Source of the DNA: Phellopilus nigrolimitatus
Lineage: Eukaryota > Basidiomycota > Agaricomycetes > Hymenochaetales > Hymenochaetaceae
Length of the DNA stretch: 64,000 bases
Reading direction: 5' to 3'
NCBI GenBank assembly: GCA_021029095.1
Contig: JAJOHG010000005.1
Location: 1,054,001-1,118,000 of the forward strand
Both the position numbers and the translations under genes were made by a program. Below, one piece after another: positions 10,704 to 23,548 of this stretch (within the stretch, counting starts at the first letter, position 1; each line of letters begins with the position of its first letter). The notes under the pieces are model-generated. The model did no database searches. It was not told where the DNA came from and saw only the letters and a list, made by a program, of their open reading frames with translations.

Positions 10704-12234
10704 ATGCACCAATTTATGGGCGATATGCATCGATTCCAGCCGTGCGGAAGTAGCAGACAAAGGTCGACTAGAGATACAAGGGATCCTACTGAAAGTTCGA
10801 GCTCGTCGGGTGCGCGTGTTTCTAAGCTCTATGATTTATCTGATGAAAGCGCTCTGAACCAATAAACCATCAGTGCCAACTCCTCCAACCCCTCCACCTA
10901 TACGTGTACGAAGCGGGCGAGGCGATTTGTTCGAAAATCCAATAATCGGTTTGTGTCCGAATCGAAGTTGTTTCTTCTAATTAGGTCTATGTCTTACGAA
11001 CGGGAAACTGTTCCACAGTCGATGCGCCGGAGCGTGGTGATTCACCAAACAATCCGATATATAGTACGCATTTGCTCGGTGTCACTTGCTCGTAACATAT
11101 TAATTTATCTCTGGCTGAAGTCGAGGACTACAGATGGACCCCAGATTGGTCGGATGTGGAAGAAAACAGCGACTCCGAGCCGTCCGATGCCATGTCTATC
11201 CGCGCCGATGATAGTGGTAGCAGTTCAGACTTCACAAAAGGTAAAGTTATTGTTTATATTTTTGCGACGATACGAATACATTTTTACGATTTCAATTTTA
11301 CCTTGGGCCTGCGTCTAGCAAATGCGAGGCGAAGGCTACGGCGGCGACTTCCAGCAGATTCCTCGGAGGACTTAACGCCACCTCGGATTACTGAGACTGT
11401 GCCTCCACGAAGACGAGCATGTCGCAACAAAAGAATTTGTATGTCATTTCATTTCTCTTAATTGTACCACGAAACCGCAGCTGAAGAGTCAACTTGTTGT
11501 GAGCTGCCGTACAAGACGCCACTGTCAAGTCCGGCCGCTCTAAAGCATGCCGTCCTCAAAATGTACGTCCGAAAAGGGGATTCACAGATTACAGGAGTAC
11601 ACGTAAGCGTGAGCCCTTTATACCATAGTTATATAAGCGTGGTATCAACACTACACGTACATAACTAACTGTCAGCTTTGTCAGCAGAGAGAACTACCTC
11701 ATCAACGGAGTCGGCGGATAGAGAAAGCCCGTTCATTATCCCTGAAGGCGAAGAGAGACTTTGGCGTGACATTGCCGCGGAAGATGTTGAAGATGCGGAA
11801 ATGGTTGAATTCTATCTCTGTAAGATGTGCTTTGTCTCGTGCAAAGAAACTGCTATTTAATCTTATGCTTAGTCACTGGCGTTGCACACCGAGACACAGC
11901 CCTTGTCCCGCAACCCGTCCCAGGAGTCTGTGGACCTAAAGCGTCAACGCTGCCGCACTTTACAAATCTTCCGTTAAGCACATTCATTGGTGATTTTACC
12001 CTGGAGAAACACGCGGAAATTGAGCCATCATCTGTGGCGTTCCGGAAAGACCTCATTGCATCTGAGCTAAATAATCGTAACATTTTACTCCGAAATGGTC
12101 GTGCCGGTGCAGCAGAAGTGATGAAAGAACTTGGATTGAGTGTTCCGAGCTCATCCACATCCGAAGGTGGCAAAGGGCCTTCAGGCCTGAGTGGCAAAAA
12201 GACGCCTGGTGGAAACAAAAAAATAAAGAACTAA
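10704..12234 (+). CDS. Unrecognised, mostly disordered protein (about 360 residues)
   Basis: A spliced reading starts at 10704 (MHQFMGDMHRFQPCGSSRQ), passes a proline run (VPTPPTPPPIRVRSGRGD) and an acidic part (TPDWSDVEENSDSEPSDAM), then a basic run (ANARRRLRRRLPADSSEDL) and PFIIPEGEERLWRDIAAEDV. The last exon, from about 11878, is one open stretch containing LPHFTNLPLSTFIGDFTLEK and ELNNRNILLRNGRAGAAEVM, ending in a Lys/Gly-rich tail at 12234. Introns near 10804-10869, 10951-11020, 11069-11127 and 11241-11317 keep phase. The C-terminal block looks folded and could define a small family, but I do not recognise it. The gene follows SFI1 by 218 bases on the same strand and converges with the DUF4211 gene. 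Confidence 0.6.
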
Positions 12235-12383
12235 TATTCCCGGTATATATACAAATTCGTATACTTCCTCTTGCCTATACATCTTTTTGTAACTTCATTA
12301 TACAACATTGTCTCTCTTGATCTGTTGTGTATATTTACACGCATAGAAGTACAATGATCATATCGTTTTGTTGAAATACAGAA

Positions 12384-14331
12384 TCAGGAATCATCCTCTT
12401 TACCCTTTTTCAAGTCTGCATCCAAATTCGTGGCTCTCGACATCAAATTTTTGACCTTCTGCCATTCCATGCCGATAATCCCTCTTGTGTCTAACCAATC
12501 CATGATTTGGTCGGCATCTGACACATCATCTGGCGGTGCAACTCCGCCAGCATACGCAACTTTCACAAAGCCGCGCCCGGTGTCCGAGAGCTCGTCGACT
12601 TCGTGAGAAAGTTCACGAAAGAGTTCATACTTGAAAGAGAAGCCAGTCTCCAAGTCGACAAGCGAGCGGTAAGAAATAAAGGAAAGGAACGTACTTCCCA
12701 GTGGCATAACTCGTGGAACGTCTTGGTTCGCTGAGCGCAAAACCGGCCCAAATGAAACTCCGGTGGATCCGTATCGTCGACGTTGTCCGAGTCGTCACTA
12801 GACTCTTCGAAATCGAGAGCCTGTAGATAATAAGCAAAGATATCATGATTATCAGCTTTATCCAAACACACCTGGAAGGTCTTTCGATCGTAGGGGGTTC
12901 CACTTAAGCGTCCAACAAATTTTGACTGAATAGAAATGGAAAGAATCCATTAATTTTTCATGGCCACATGTCCCGGGTATACGCGATGGCGTACCATGCG
13001 TCCACCAAGATGGCAAGCGTCACATTGCGGTATTGCGAAATCCAGATTAGTCAGCACGAACTCAGGATATGTCTGAAGGGCCTTCTTGTATGGTGGACGC
13101 CACACAGAGGAAGCGATGGAATCGCGAATGTCCGAAAGTTTTTGTCGTGCGATAGTCAGTGGGACCGAAAAATATTCATCTGAAGGGACGACAGCCAAAA
13201 ACAATTCGTGTCTTGACACTAGCAATGAGTAGTTGAACTAACCATCAATCAGTCTGTCTGCTATTTTCAATCGTGCTTCCTCGGAAGAGACAGCGAGATG
13301 CACAAAGTACTGGCAAACGATCTTGAAATGATGGACGAGATCCTGATGCGTATTCATACTGAAGGCAACAGGATTCGCTACAGGCACGTCATCTCCGTCT
13401 TCGACAATGAAGTCATCGATTTCCTCTTCGTTCTCTTGGTCGTCCTTTTCAGACTGAGAGGAGTCGTTTTTGCTCCAGTTCGGCCGGGAGCCCGGGATAG
13501 GACCCATGTCTTCGTCAGTCTCTTGCTCAGATTCACTGATGGCTCGTCCCTTTTTCTTCACTGATATGAAGTGTAAGAATCGACAAAAAGACGCTGACAT
13601 TTGATAGCTGACGCTTAAGTCTTTCCAGGTTTTCCAAGAATCTGCTCTTCTTCGACGACTGTCCCCGAAGCCGAGGGCCAATGATTTCTGGTAGAATTCA
13701 ATACTACGTCGATCACTCTTACAGTTGAGAACTCACTCTCTTCATCAATGCCATCCAGTACATCGTCATTTTCTTCTCCCGAAGATGGTCTAGTTCCTTT
13801 CACTAGGCGTTTCTTCCTCTTGTCCGGCAGATCTGAGTCAGAATCGTGGATCTGCCCTTGCTTTCGCTTCAATCGCCGACCAACCGGTTTGGAAACAATT
13901 TCAACATCGCTGAAGTCTTTCTCAGCATCTGAGTCTACGACGCGTCGAAGCTTCGAGTGCCGAGTCTGAGTAGATAGCCCTGCCTCGGGCAGGTTGTCCG
14001 AATCTGAGTTTCTGCCCGTGTCACTCGGTAGGGGAGACGATTGCCGCTCGAATTTTATTTTCCCGACATCGCTGCTGTCGCTTTCTTCGCCCAGGTTAGC
14101 AAGTGGACTTTTGCGGAGTAGGGATGGCCGAATTGGAGATACAGTCTCAACCTCAGAATCGGAGTTTATTTGTACGCGCTTCGACGGCTTGGTCTTTACC
14201 TTCTTTAAAGGTTTTCTTGAACTTGTCTGTGCCTCATGCGGAGGGCTAGATGGAAGTTGGTCAAACAGAGATAGCTGGCGATATTTTGTTGGCAAGCTTT
14301 GAGAATGCGCAGATCGGGTCTTACGAGGCAT
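12384..14331 (-). CDS. DUF4211 domain protein, probably nuclear
   Basis: The start is MPRKTRSAHSQSLPTKYRQL at 14331. The first 260 residues are disordered, rich in Ser-Asp (DSDSDLPDKRKK) and Lys/Arg stretches suited to nuclear import. The domain follows from about 13470 downward: EEEIDDFIVEDGDDVP, HHFKIVCQYFVHLAV, DSIASSVWRPPYKKALQTYP, then the zinc-like CDACHLGGRM and a short GTPYDRKTF element. This order of VEDxDD, FKIxxQYxVHLA, SxxWxPxxKKAL and CDAC is the fungal DUF4211 signature. The C-terminus is an acidic linker and a helical tail (DQIMDWLDTRGIIGMEWQKV). Family function is unknown; a chromatin or DNA-repair role would be a guess. The gene shares a 155-bp divergent promoter with DPM2. 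Confidence 0.82.
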
Positions 14332-14486
14332 GCTGCGAACTCGTAGGTGGGACGGAAGCGAAACGCGTCCATTTGAGACGCGTATGTCACAAACACAGCC
14401 ACAGCCACGTCCACGTCCGAGCGGGCTGCTTGCTTGCCGTCTCTGCAACAAACAGCTTCAATTGAAGTCTTCCTCGGCCCCTCAAA

Positions 14487-14869
14487 ATGGTATGAAGGCA
14501 ACTTATCAAAGCAATGCACTGTCTAAGGCATCTGGAAACTCTAGGCAATCAGCGACAAAGCTCTCGGAGGTTCCATGATCTTCGTCGCACTCTTCGTCTT
14601 CGCCTACTATACGACCTGGGCAATCCTGCTCGTACGTCTACTCCTTTCTCGCGAATTCCCTCTCTGCACTCATTTTTCGCACTACTCGACAGCCATTCTT
14701 GGATAAATCGAACTCTTTGCACGACTTCTTTCCCGCCCGCGAGTGGGCCGTGCGCCTCCCTGCGTTCCTCTTCGTCGTCGGTCTTGCAGGAGTCGGGGCA
14801 TTTATAGGCTCGACAATAGTAAAAGAGAACCGAAAGAAGGCGTTGAAGGCCCGCCAGAGGACAGCATAA
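14487..14869 (+). CDS. DPM2: DPM2, regulatory subunit of dolichol-phosphate mannose synthase
   Basis: The coding part is an ATG at 14487-14489, an intron at 14490-14544, and an exon beginning AISDKALGGSMIFVALFVF. A second intron (about 14635-14697) leads to PFLDKSNSLHDFFPAREWAV, a second membrane helix (LPAFLFVVGLAGVGAFIG) and a basic tail (KENRKKALKARQRTA), about 88 residues in all. The SDKALG start, AYYTTWAILLPF, HDFFPAREWAVR-type middle and two helices fit DPM2 throughout. In human-type systems DPM2 is an ER membrane protein that stabilises DPM1/DPM3, the enzyme making the mannose donor for N-glycans, GPI anchors and O-mannose. The first coding exon holds only the start codon, so an uninterrupted-frame finder would start wrongly at the methionine at 14575. 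Confidence 0.88.
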
Positions 14870-15011
14870 TGTCTTCGGTTCTTTCTCCCGAAGGTCCGGT
14901 TGTAGCGATACTATTTATACACATTAATCGCGTATGCTGCAAATATTATGCACTACGCAGGACATCAAAGTTAAAAGCAAGAAAGGCCTTCGTTCCTGCA
15001 TTCATAACATA

Positions 15012-18000
15012 TCAACCCGTTGGCATGCGAAGGTCCCGACGACTTCTGTCAGGATGTATCCTCCCGATTTCTCGTCTCGTTTCCAGCGCGTGCAACTTCT
15101 CAGCAGCCAGCATTTCATGCTCAATTTGCGCAAGCATTCCGGCCATGGGCATCTCAGGCGGAGGCTCCGAAATGCTGTTCAGCGTACGTGCGAACTGAAA
15201 GGCATCGATGTGTTTTTGGTATCAAGATTCAAAGAAAATGAATCTTGAGTTCATACCTTTCCCGTGGACGACTCGCCCTTGCTTAAAGCCCTCAGTCCAT
15301 TTAAGATGGCGATGTGAGACATGGATTCTAGTGAAATTGTCGACCGCATGATGCGTAGGAAAAGGAATATGTCTGCAACGGAAGTCCAGACCAGTGTCGC
15401 GATCGGCTAAGAGATGCTGTTGAGAGCATGCACAGACGGAGAGTGGGGGTATCTCACCGTGATATCGCCGGCCTCCGCGTCGGCCTCCGATAGAGAAACT
15501 AATCTCTCAAAGGGCGGCCACAGCTCATTCCAGACCATCAAAATATTCCTGTTCTCTGAGGCATGGTCCGTCGTTGAAAGTACAATTGCATCGTCGGCAA
15601 GCATCTCCTCTGAGCATTTACGTGCAAGAAGCGACCAGAGCTTCAACGCAATAAAGGCTTGATTTACATCGGACGTTGTCAGCTCTTGAGGGAGTCCGAT
15701 GGAGTGCCCATGCAACCACAACGACGTGTGGTAGACCGCAGAAAAGGTAGACAAATGTGAAAAGAGGCGCATGGCAGACCTATCCGTCGCAAATGATGTT
15801 TGCAAAGCCTGTAGAACCAGGACGTTCCATGCACGGACCGCTAGCGCATGCCTTCCACTTCTCTACGTTTGTTTTGTACGTTGATTTTTCTCAGCAGGAA
15901 GTGAAGCTCAAGCTCACCTCGTATGCGAATTCATTTAGATGGCGGGATAGGAAACCGACATCACTACCTCCCGCACACAAAATCAAGGAGCCTGCTGATA
16001 TTAATGCGTTAAGACCATGTTGCGGAAGGTTGTCGATTGGGCTCGTGTGTTGCAGGAAGTAGAATGCATCAGACGCCAAGCGTGGCAAAGTATCGTTAGA
16101 TAAATAAGTCGACCATGCACTGCAAAGAGACTATTACGAATCAGCTTGCGAGGAAGTCTCCAAACATATCTTCAGACTTACGTCCATTATCGCTTTCAAT
16201 GTCTGAGGCGTCACGCGGCACTTGCCTCTCAGGCCGTCAGAAAGTATGTCGATAGCCACAGTCAATATGCTATTACGCTCGTTCGAAGTCACGCCGGATT
16301 CCGAGGCGGCCCTGCGATAAAGCGTGGAAGTGACTTGGAACAACCGACGCATTGCCTGCTCGCTGACATTGAACCGTGCAAGCGCGATTCTCACGACTGT
16401 TTCTATGTGGTGGAGAAACCCCTTCAAATCATGGTGGTCAGAATCCAGTGAGTATTTAATGAAGCTTTTTGCAAAAGATACGCACCCGAATTTGAGCTTT
16501 GTTGTGTTGGATCAACAAAGCGGCTGATAAAAGTAAGGGGTTGGGATCAAACCCTTCTTCAGTCAGCTCGCTCGCATTTCTGAGGATGTAGATAAAACTC
16601 TCTCCAACATCTGCAAGAACGAAGAGCGGGTGCACTGTCAGACTTCGACGCAGAACCGCGACGCAGAGAGGATTTACATGTTAGGTTATCCGAGGAGTAG
16701 CCTTGATGATGTACGAGTTCAATATAGCTCCATAGATTCTCGAGTATGTGCTTCTGTCCGGCATCGTTATGCGAATGCACGAGAATGTGCAAGGTGTCCC
16801 TGAGTACAATGTCTCGTAAAGCTGCTTGCGCAGTGTAGTTGCGAGCATTCCGCGCCATGACAAGACGAAGCACGGTAAAGGTTTCTGGCTCTAACGATTG
16901 CTGCTGCTTTTCTTCAGTCACAAGAAGTTCGAAGAAAAAGGAAGCTGACCTTGCTGAGATTGTACAACGTTCCCGGTTGACTGCAGAGGAATGTGTTATC
17001 GAAAACCGAAATGTTTAGCACAGCAGAAGCTCACTGAGTCAAGATATCTTCCAGAAGATTCATAGCCTGCCCAATTAAAATATCGTCGCTAGTGGTGTTC
17101 GACGATGAGACTAGCTTTATCACGTTCATGACTTGGTAGCTGAAGAGTTAGACTTAGCTCGTGACTATCCTTAGTTAGAAAATACACTCACAGCAAAATG
17201 TCACGAGAGCTGGCAAACGCAAGCCATTTCTTGCGAAATGCTTGAATGGCGGTTAGTGCGAGTTGTCGTAGTTCATAACCGACGTCCCGGAGCAAAAGAT
17301 CGGAAGTACTTTTCATAGCTCTGCGTAACTGCTCACGCAGATGGCGAAGAACCGTACTTTCGATGTCATGCTTGTAAATGACGATCACTAATGTTTGCAA
17401 CAGTGTCTTCGTCTGGAGATAAGGAAAGTCTTGCAAATTGTCGACCAGGTGGTTAAACAACCCAAGAAAGACATCCACAACCACGGATCCAGCCAGCAGT
17501 GTATGTTTCGTATCATCGTCGGCACCACTGGCGATCAATGCAGATGACGAGAATTCGAACGGTCGGGAGGCATCCAATAGCGCCATCAGCCCTTGTACAC
17601 ATGGTAAGGCATATGGGTTGACTGTTTTGAGTTCACCAAATTGTACGTGGAATGAATGCCCACTAGGAGCGGGGACCAACGCAGTGCCTGTGAATCCAAG
17701 CATAGCTACGAGCTGGAGTTTTATCTTCAGAAATGAGAAAATGTCAATGGGTATTCCGTCCGCAATCATCTGCAAACTTAAAAGAACCAGTGAGCTCTGC
17801 GCATAGTCGTCAGTGATGTCGTCCGAGATTGCTCTGGATCGAAACCAACCTGTATGATTGCGACGTCAGGATCTTGGCTGCCTACAGCGTCACTGTTTGA
17901 TAACGTCGAGATACCATACATAGACTAAAAGACTGTCAATGATTTTTTATCGAAAATTATTATAACACATGTTGCTTTACCAAGTGAGCTGATATAGCGC

Positions 18001-21000
18001 CTTCATCAGCATCGCTTCTCTGCATGAAGACGTCGTCCATTAATGTTTCGATAATGACGTCCCATGACAAAACTAAAGATCATCAGAATCAAGGGCAATA
18101 ATAGCAGGCGATCACACACCTTTCCACGTCGGAAAGTGGGACCTTAATTGCAATAGAAATGTAACCAATTTGAGCCTGTCAGAGATCGGAGCGCGGGTCA
18201 GTGACTCGCTAAAGCAGAGCGCCATTGATTGGTAATGGGCCGGTTGCAGACTTTGCGCCCATGCATCAGCAGCCAAGCGTATTTCTTCCTAAAGTATCAA
18301 CAAATCAGCAGCCTTCGAACACATTATGTGCAAACAAAGGCCATAGTTCACCCGTTCATCGAACCATATACAAGAGAAGAATCTATAGAAAATCTCCATA
18401 ACGCTTGATCGCCATTGCCGTCCTTCTACGAGGAACGATGGCTTTGTGACATCTAGGATAATTTGGAATAGTTGAGTTGCCGCAGCAAGACTGCATTCTG
18501 GTTGTGAGCCACAAGCGTTTTATTTCGCGATCGAAAAGAGTCACCGATTTTCCCAAGCGTTGTATGCATCAAAACACTGTTTTAGAAGTTCCTCGAAAGG
18601 CCGAGTATCGACGACGAGTATACGAAGAAGTAAGGTTGTCCGCAGATCATTCACATCTTGTGCATGAATATCGTACAACTCCCAGGCACTAGAAAGAAAT
18701 ACAATGTCTCATAAGGCGTGAGAGGACAGACGACTTACCAGCGAGTGAGAAAGTAACTGTTTTTCAGCATGAATGTTTCCAGCTCCTGCGAGCTCAAAAG
18801 GGATGTCTCGGTTACGAAAGCCGTAAGAAACCTAGATATCAGACAGCGTAATTCATCTGTCCCTTCTTCTACGTATCGCCATATGATTTCTATGAGGTCG
18901 ATGTCTTCGATTGAGGAGTCGGTAACGAAAGATGCTCTTTTGACCACTTTCCTTCTGGAAAAATACCATTAGAACTTTGCAATTGAAATTCATTTGCCTG
19001 ACTAAATTACCTAGAAGTCAACCCTTCGATATCGTTCGTTTCCACCAGACCCAAGTCTTGAAGGCGTGCCCGCTCACAACCGTACAAAAGGAGAAACGAA
19101 GAAAGTGTAAGTCGGACAAATCGATATCTTTCAATTTTATTATGAGCGTAGGACAGTCCATGAGAGCTTTAATTACTTACATTTGTTTGGCATTGCTGTT
19201 GCTTCTTATTCTCTCAAGTATACGGCTCCCACACCTGTCGTGAAGATCCGAAATCACCTTTTGTAAGTCCTGCCTTCCAAGTGATTTGATCCAAATCGCC
19301 ATGAATGCAGCTTCCCCAAGCAAGACATGATCTTCAAAGGACGCTTCGAGATCTCTTGCCAAAGCGGAAATTTGAAGGAAAGTTGTGACAGGAATATCGA
19401 CACCCGATAATGCAAACAAGCGAAGCCAGTTCAATCCCTTCCTCAGTCCGTCATAATCCCGAGACGCAACGCTAATCACGATCCGCCACGGATCGACGAG
19501 AGGGTCGTTAATATGTTCAAAGCTTGTTATAGTAGCATCGAAAGCAGATGTCCACCGGACGGATCCTTCCGCATCACGATTGAAGAGGCGTGCCAAGGTA
19601 GAAATCGGCTTAATCCGTGCGTAAGTAAAGAGAAAGCCTTGTGAAAAAAAAGACCTACTTTGTTCGAAGACAGTAAATGAGGTACAACATTAAGCCATCT
19701 TAATAGAAGATCATCGACGACGGAAAATGCTAACGAAGATTGGCAAATCTTCATGATGAAGCGCAGCACTTTGTCTGCCCACAGAGAAATCAATTCCTGT
19801 GAAAAAGAGGAGATTAGTGTAGAGTAACTTCTAATGAATCAACACACCTTTGAGTGTGCAGAGTCCCTAGTAAATTCAAGGTCTTCTATATCTTCCATTG
19901 TATCTCTCGCGATGTCGGTGACGGTCTCGAACAAAAGAGAAATGTAGAGTTCGGGGTTCTGACAATGCAATGCAAATAGCCAGCGAGTTGCGTACTTGGT
20001 CAGAAGATGTTTACGGCAAGTCACGTAGTCGTTTCCGTTATTGACAGATCCAGAAGATCCAGAACGTGTAGGCATAGTATTGGGCCAGGTACGACTGTCT
20101 GCTGGTAAAGGCACACCAGGAAGATTCTTGTTCTTCGCGACATACTCACGAAGGATTATAACCAAATTATCGTCCTAAAATGGGGTGAAATGCTTGGAAA
20201 GAATCGCAATCGCAATCATAAACGATTACTAACCTCGGACAATACCCAAGCAAGAACTGCTCTTGTGAGTCTGGACTGAGCATAATCTGACGCCATACCA
20301 TTGGGCCATAACTTTCGGGTGAGCAAAAGAAAGCCAGATTCATTTACTGAGATATCCAAATCTTGAAGGCACGACTCCACGGCGACGACGAGAGACTCTA
20401 CGTTGGGAGATATATCTAAGCCAAGCGGCAAAAAGAAAGAACATGGGACTTCTAACGGCCGATCGCAAGTGAGAAAAAGATCTTCCGGAAGGTCCGCACT
20501 ATCATAAAAACCAAGATGCCGAAGGTGACCCAACATGATACACGCAGCTTGATTCTGTTCAAGACCGAAGTTACAAGCAAGCGCATCTCGAAGATGAGCC
20601 ACTGGCACCACGTCTGCGGGGTACATAGCAAGATCACTGGGTATTTCGTCTCCTCTTGCCATTGCGACGTTTAGCAAATTATTGCCGTTTTCATCGCCCT
20701 TCAAAGGCGTAGACTTGATTAAGGAAGTGATGTAGAGAAGTATTGGCCAATCGAATAATATAAAGACAAAACGCGATGAATAAGAGTTCTTCTGAAGCAG
20801 ATCTTGAAGCATTGGCGCAAGCCTCAAGCGACCAGATCCCAAATACGTTTCGTATATCTTCACATGATGCTGAAGCTCAAAATTATCGATACCACCTTCT
20901 TGTGCATTTGAAGATGACGGACGAGTCTGTGTAACAATCACCGACCCCGAAGCTATTCCATATTTCAGAAGTTGTAGCTGTATCCACAGAAGTGACCAAT

Positions 21001-23449
21001 ACATCGACATTTCTTCGTGGGTGCGCTTGTCGATGTCTTCCTCGTTGATGATGAAGTCATAATAGAACTCAACGAAGGAAGACCTAAGCAAAGCCCATGT
21101 GATAGTGATACGGCTTGTGTCTGGTTCAGAATGACAGTTCGGTAATTGGCCAAACTCCTGTCCGTGCAGGCATGATGTATGCACATACTGATTGCAGGAA
21201 GCACATCTGTAGCCCTGAGCAAAGTATCCCCAGAGTGGTAGATGGCAGATTCCGCAGAGGGAGAGAGTAAAGACATTGGCGAGTCTGAAAGCGTGCTGAT
21301 CTTTCTTCAAGACTTCGGGCTCGAAGCCAAGGCGATGGGGTCGTACGTAGGAAAAACGATGCACAGCAACCCTCTGCGTGCTTCGTTCATTCGCTACGGG
21401 ATAGTGAGAAAGAAAGGTTCCGTCAGATGAGTCGTAGCAATTTGCGTGAACTGCGCACATGCAGAATGGGCATAAAAGACCGAAGTCAACAATTTGTTTC
21501 GAACAAGAGTGGCAATCATGAAGTGAAGACCCCTCAAAAAGCACCGATGAAGGGGCTGGAGAGAAATGCCATGGTACGAACTGGTGAAAATGGGGATGGG
21601 CGACCCTTTGCTGGCTTCGCTGTAAGCCTGCAGCCTGTAAAGTTTCAGAGTACGTTAGGAGAGGGAACGGCTTGCTTATACATAGATGCCCAAAGGCCTT
21701 CGGCCAAAATGTCTGAAGAAGGCAAGCGGCAAAATATCTGGCCTGGGCCGAGTGATAAGCAACGACTTCCAGCAGATCGAAGGGCGTGTCCGGTTTGCAA
21801 TCTGCCAGAAAGCTAAAGAATTTATGAATGCGATGACTTAGGACAAGGTCCTGCGTCATAAGATCTACATTGTCGAGAATAGCTGTCACAAGTGGTCCTA
21901 TTACAGACGACAGGTAATATATCTCCAATGACTGTGCAGGTGCGCGAGGAGACAAAACTCCTTGAAAGGCTATATTAGATGGCAGCCATTGCTGCCACTT
22001 CGGTGCTGGAGTTAATGATGTAAAGCTGTCGTCCTGCGCTTCATCGACTTGAATGGCTACAATAGGTGGCGCATACGACTTTATATCAGAATCTTATGAT
22101 ATAGGTGTCAGTTTATAAATGAACAAAAACAACCCGCCGAATAAACATGCACGCACCGTCTGGTACGGAAAAAAAGTCACGTGGTGCGGGAGGACCGTTT
22201 TGCAGTCTGTTCAGATCTTGCAGCATCGACCTTAGTAAACCATCCTCAAAGAAACGCAACAACCGTCCGTGCATTGATCCTGGAAAGGAGGAGAAAGCGG
22301 GAACAATGACAAGACCGATGTCGTATAAGATCTTCGCATTTCCTCTATGCAGATGGACGAGTATTTGCGATACGTCTAGGGTAAGAGCCTGAAGTGCATT
22401 CGGAGGACGAGCCAATCTCAGCGAGTTTACTTGAAACCGACAATCCTCGTTGACGATCGATCTCAGGATTGAGATGCACTGCGAGAGAAGCTCGGACGAA
22501 GACTTCTTTGAGCGACCTGGTGAAAAGGACCGCGAGCGTCGGCCGCTAGACTGGAAGCTCGATCTTCGGAAGCGAAACGATGGCTTCTCGACTGAATCAT
22601 AGTCAGGATCACTGGTGCCTGCGCTGGATTATACCATTAGATTTGGGAACTTTCCATTTTAGCCAAAAAGAAAGAGAAGAAAATCTTACCCATCATTGAA
22701 AATGTGCCAGCCACGCGCCTTAGACATGATAAGCACCTCCTTCAGCTTATTCAAAAAATCGAATGTGATGTCAGGAGAAAAGAGCGAGGATATTTCGTCA
22801 TCACTGTCACTATCGACAAGTGTCATTGTCCGCGATCGATTTGCCTTGTCCCTCGTCTCAGAAGACTTGCGAATACCTTTCGGACCATGCGCGCCTAATC
22901 CTCCATATTCTGATTTAAATGCATCCCAGATCGATGGAGGGCGCGGCCGATTTTGTAGTTCATTAAGAATATGGGACAATAGTTTGCGTGTCTCTTGGCG
23001 AGCCTTGTCGGGTTTTTGAGAGTTCTCGGTTGACAAACTCGCGAGTCTAGCTACACCAGGGGACGTTTTCTCGCTCGTCGGTGAGATGAAAGGGATTGCA
23101 ACTTGTGAAAAGGAACGAGAACGGCCGCGATTTCGAGGTGTAGTGGTACCTTCATTGTTCTGCTCGACACTAGATGGCTGGAAGTCGGGAATCGTCAATC
23201 TTGAGTTGCTAGGACGTGGGAAGTATTCACTGTCTCTCGACAAAGATTCCATGGGAGAAACAAGCCGGTTTGACGCGTCCCATAAAATATGAAGTCTGCT
23301 GCAGATTCAGAGACGCTGGCTTGGAGAGATGGCCGTCGACACTGTGAGGTGATGGCGGTTGCAGTCGTCTCGTGTGAGGCACAAATAGCAATTAGAATTT
23401 CACGCGTCTCTTCTGTCCATAGGGCACGGCTCAACGCATTCCTACTCAT
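15012..23449 (-). CDS. Giant helical-repeat protein with two C1-type zinc fingers (about 2,300 residues; UNC80-like is only a hypothesis)
   Basis: The reading is continuous through many short exons down to RDLRMPTG-stop at 15012. The best start is MSRNALSRALWTEETREILI at 23449, joined by a 44-nt intron to LHILWDASNRLVSP; the conservative start is MESLSRDSEYF at 23252. The first 250 residues are Ser/Arg-rich (NRGRSRSFSQVAIPF), then long leucine-rich helical stretches without membrane anchors. In the middle are two zinc modules: a C1-like one at about 21437-21520 (CHSC, then CPFC, then HANC) and a classic H-x12-C-x2-C-x12-C-x2-C-x4-H-x2-C one at about 21170-21295. The C-terminus holds helices such as LKLWSLLARKCSEEML and MVWNELWPPFERLVSL. 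I recall no certain family: the size and the helical, channel-scaffold look suggest a relative of UNC79/UNC80, which would need a profile search. The gene is divergent from TRS120 across about 100 bp. Confidence 0.62.
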
Positions 23450-23548
23450 CTCAGTTTGCGTCTTATGGCTCTGCTCTGCTCTGTTTGTGAATGATATTCT
23501 AATTACCGAGGTTTTTCCAATCCACTTAAACTTTCTAGCGAGGACGCT

